Made by a program: the position numbers and the translations under genes. A stretch of DNA of 64,000 nucleotides from Chryseobacterium piscicola (lineage in GTDB: Bacteria; Bacteroidota; Bacteroidia; Flavobacteriales; Weeksellaceae): the NCBI RefSeq assembly GCF_900156685.1, contig NZ_FTOJ01000001.1, positions 186,001 through 250,000 of the forward strand, in the 5' to 3' direction. Below, piece after piece: positions 61,491 through 64,000 of this stretch. The notes beneath the pieces are model-generated. The model saw nothing but the letters and a program-made list of their open reading frames with translations. It did no database searches and was not told where the DNA came from. Each line of letters begins with the position of its first letter. Within the stretch, counting starts at the first letter, position 1.

Positions 61491-64000
61491 ATGAAAAAAC
61501 CTTGGGTTAAAAAGCTTTTCCTTGTATTTGGAATTTTCTTCGGACTGATTTTGATTGCTAATTTTGCACTCAATATCTGGCTTAAAACCCAGCTTCCTGA
61601 TTATATAAAGAAGAACACCGCCTACAAGGTTTCCTACAAAAAACTCGAAGTAGATTTAGCAACGGGCAATATTTTTGCCACAGCAATTAAGGTGGAATCA
61701 AAAACCACAAAAAACACTCAGGTTTTAGGATTGCAAGGAACTGTTGATACCTTGGAAATTAGTCGTTTCGGAATTTTTGATGCCGTTTTTAATGAGAAAA
61801 TCAGTACTACAGATTTATTTTTGGCAAGCCCCAATTTAAATATTACTCTGGCTGATGCAAAGGATAAAAAAACAGGAAAGAAAAAAAATCCGGTTTCTTT
61901 TGAAAATATTAGAATTTCAAATGGTAAAATCACTGTTTTTAAACCTACGAAAGAAAAGTTTATAAGTGTTCAAAATCTTAATCTGATTGTAGAAAACCTA
62001 CATACAACCGATGAAATTGTAGACAACCAATTGCCCGTAGTTTTTGATAGTTACAACCTTCGTGGGGAGAATTTCTTTTTTCAGCCCAATAAATTATATC
62101 AGCTTACCATAGCAAAAGTTACAACGAAAGATGGGCAAATGTCTGTCAATAATTTTATTTTGAAACCTTTGCTCAGTTTTGATGATTTTAAAAAGAATTT
62201 TCCTGAAGAGAAGCAGCTTTTTCAGTTCATCATTCCGCAAATGAGTTTTTCGGATATCGTTTTAAAGAAAAACAAAGTTTCGCTCAGCAAAGCAGTTTTT
62301 ATAGATCCTCAGTTTTTGGTTTATACCAACAAAGTTGCTGCTCAGAAGAAAGAAAAAAAGCCTTTTAATTTTGAATTAGATGTTAAAATCATCAATTTCG
62401 TAAATGCTTCTGCACAAATATTAAAACCAGATAGAAGCCATCTTTTACAGGCAAAAAAAATTAATTTCAATGTAGATAATTTTGTTTTTAATAAGGAAAC
62501 CTCGCAAGAGACAATTCCTGTGCATTACAAAGACTTCAAGTTTTCTGGAGAAGACATTCTTTTGGCTGCAAACGATTATATTCACGTTAAAAATATTTTT
62601 ATCAACCCCAAAAAAGGTGTTTTTAATAACATTTCGCTTTCAAATGTACAAACTCAATCAGATGTAAAGGTTAATCAAATTGAATTCAATATTAATGAGT
62701 GGAAAATACAAGGCAAAAAGTTGAATTTTGATGTGAAAGATATTTTAATAAACAAAATTTCAGGTGTTTATAAGCTTTCAGGCGTTGGGGGAGTGAAGAA
62801 GAAAACGACTTATTCAGGAATTCATTTTCCAATAATTATCAGAAATATTAATGTCAAAAATTCAGATTTTACTTTAGACAAAGGCAATCAACCAATAGCG
62901 TTTAAGCAACTAAATGCTCAGGTTAATAATGTTGAAGTTTCTCCTAAAAAAAACAACTCAGGATTAGCTGTTAAGATAAATGATTACCATCTTTCAGCCA
63001 CAGATTTTTCTTATAAAACTAAATTTTATCTGATGACTGCAGGAGATTTAAATTTATCTAAAAATAAAGCCTTGATTACTAATTTTGCAATGAAGCCCCT
63101 GGTTTCTAGGGCTCAATTTATCAAAATGATTCCCGTAGAAAATGATTTGTATGATTTGAAATTTGCACAGATTGCAGCCACAGGAAATTGGGATTTCTTT
63201 TCAGAAAATAAATCGATTGTTGCTAATTCTGTAATCATTTCAAATGCCAATGCCAATATTTTCCGGAGTAAAATTCCGGCAGATGATCCGAAAATAAAAC
63301 CATTGTATTCTAAAATGTTGAGATCAATAGATATCCCCATGTTTATTGATGATTTTTATCTTAAAAATTCTTATTTGGAATACGAAGAAGACACCCAAAA
63401 AAGTGATGGACCAGGAAAACTTACCTTTAGCAATTTTAATATGCACGTTCATAATCTGAACTCTGGTAAAATAAAAGGGAAGCCAACCGAAGTGAAAATA
63501 AAAATCGACTGTTCGTTTCTCAACGCATCGCCACTTTCTGTCAACTGGAATTTTAATACTGCAGATCAAAGTGATCGCTTTAGAATTGCAGGTCGTTCAA
63601 CGGGAATTCCTGCAAGATCTGTAAATGCATTTATTGTTCCTTACATGAATGTTTCCGCAACAGGTACGATTCAAGAGATGCTTTTTGATTTTACTGGAAA
63701 TCCTAAAGGCTTAGGAGGTACTTTTAAATTAAAACATAAGGATTTGAAAATTGCGGTCTTAGATAAACAAACGAAGGAAAAGAAAAATCTTTTAAGTGCC
63801 GTTGCCAATGTTTTTATTAAAAGCACATCAGATAAATTCCCAGAATCTGTAGTGGTAGAAGGGGTGGAGCGAGATCCTACAAAATCATTCTTTAATATGT
63901 TTTGGAAAGGTGTGGAAGATGGCTTGAAGAAAACATTAATTGGAGCCAATATTGCCAAAACCGAGAAAACGGTTAAAAATACTATTCAAACAGTAAAAGA
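61491..64000 (+). CDS. AsmA-like/DUF748-type envelope protein, C-terminus cut by window edge
   Basis: The frame is open from the ATG at 61491 to the right edge (836 codons). One membrane segment at residues 9-30 is followed by a long periplasmic region rich in beta-strand patterns with repeating Phe/Asn/Lys motifs (for example ISNGKITVFKP near 139-150 and VKNSDFTLDKG near 456-466). That is the look of AsmA/TamB/DUF748 proteins, which bridge the envelope and move lipids. The exact family needs the missing end. No close operon partner is seen upstream. Confidence 0.72.
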   Translation, partial: MKKPWVKKLFLVFGIFFGLILIANFALNIWLKTQLPDYIKKNTAYKVSYKKLEVDLATGNIFATAIKVESKTTKNTQVLGLQGTVDTLEISRFGIFDAVFNEKISTTDLFLASPNLNITLADAKDKKTGKKKNPVSFENIRISNGKITVFKPTKEKFISVQNLNLIVENLHTTDEIVDNQLPVVFDSYNLRGENFFFQPNKLYQLTIAKVTTKDGQMSVNNFILKPLLSFDDFKKNFPEEKQLFQFIIPQMSFSDIVLKKNKVSLSKAVFIDPQFLVYTNKVAAQKKEKKPFNFELDVKIINFVNASAQILKPDRSHLLQAKKINFNVDNFVFNKETSQETIPVHYKDFKFSGEDILLAANDYIHVKNIFINPKKGVFNNISLSNVQTQSDVKVNQIEFNINEWKIQGKKLNFDVKDILINKISGVYKLSGVGGVKKKTTYSGIHFPIIIRNINVKNSDFTLDKGNQPIAFKQLNAQVNNVEVSPKKNNSGLAVKINDYHLSATDFSYKTKFYLMTAGDLNLSKNKALITNFAMKPLVSRAQFIKMIPVENDLYDLKFAQIAATGNWDFFSENKSIVANSVIISNANANIFRSKIPADDPKIKPLYSKMLRSIDIPMFIDDFYLKNSYLEYEEDTQKSDGPGKLTFSNFNMHVHNLNSGKIKGKPTEVKIKIDCSFLNASPLSVNWNFNTADQSDRFRIAGRSTGIPARSVNAFIVPYMNVSATGTIQEMLFDFTGNPKGLGGTFKLKHKDLKIAVLDKQTKEKKNLLSAVANVFIKSTSDKFPESVVVEGVERDPTKSFFNMFWKGVEDGLKKTLIGANIAKTEKTVKNTIQTVK

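Overview
The window is chromosomal DNA of a Bacteroidota bacterium, most likely a Chryseobacterium-like member of the Flavobacteriales. Three things suggest this: family-typical proteins (a MurF-Alr fusion, flavobacterial AccD, Nth and SecA variants, a short DUF2795 protein, 2TM-domain proteins, SpmA/SpmB fusion); AT-rich intergenic DNA; and promoters that fit the Bacteroidota pattern (TAnnTTTG about 20 bases downstream of a TTTG-like box), with no obvious Shine-Dalgarno sequences. Almost the whole window is housekeeping genes. I found no rRNA, tRNA, CRISPR array, insertion sequence or prophage.

1-10.3 kb: a patatin/surface-antigen protein cut by the left edge, murF-alr, tdk, an acidic repeat protein followed by rsmI, fabG, guaC and surE. 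10.5-19.7 kb: a tail-specific protease, thiL with a decayed coding remnant beside it, a thioesterase, a YhiN-like flavoprotein, and small envelope proteins including three TonB-C-terminal-like secreted proteins. 19.7-28 kb: mutS, bestrophin, a SpoU methylase, a CBS protein with nadK, fbaA and accD. 28-34 kb: a DUF6973-like protein, an orphan KilA-N protein, the SpmA/B fusion, two unknown genes, and an exbB-exbD-tonB operon. 34-42.8 kb: a DUF885 lipoprotein, pepT, an HMG-CoA-lyase-like enzyme, OsmC, mercaptopyruvate sulfurtransferase, bcp, nth and mnmA.

43.2-49.1 kb is the most interesting part. A LytTR response regulator, two small 2TM proteins, a LytS-type histidine kinase that carries its own C-terminal 2TM domain, a small secreted protein and a TonB-dependent receptor all lie on the minus strand. 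The promoters in front of the 2TM/regulator operon and in front of the receptor operon share a gap-free 45-bp block (33 identities by eye). It contains two half-sites 21 bp apart, at nearly the same distance from the -7 box. This looks like the binding site of the locus's own LytTR regulator and would link the two-component system to the receptor.

49.3-64 kb: msrA, a ROK glucokinase, a PepSY membrane protein and a TonB-dependent siderophore receptor with a candidate iron-responsive operator, secA, a DUF2795 protein, a sugar-nucleotide epimerase, a DUF389 membrane protein, a DUF2797 protein, and an AsmA-like protein cut by the right edge.

A recurring theme is loss of cysteine metal sites: Tdk, AccD, Nth and SecA all lack the cysteines that bind zinc or an iron-sulfur cluster in their E. 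coli relatives. For several genes, -7 promoter elements also decide between alternative start codons.
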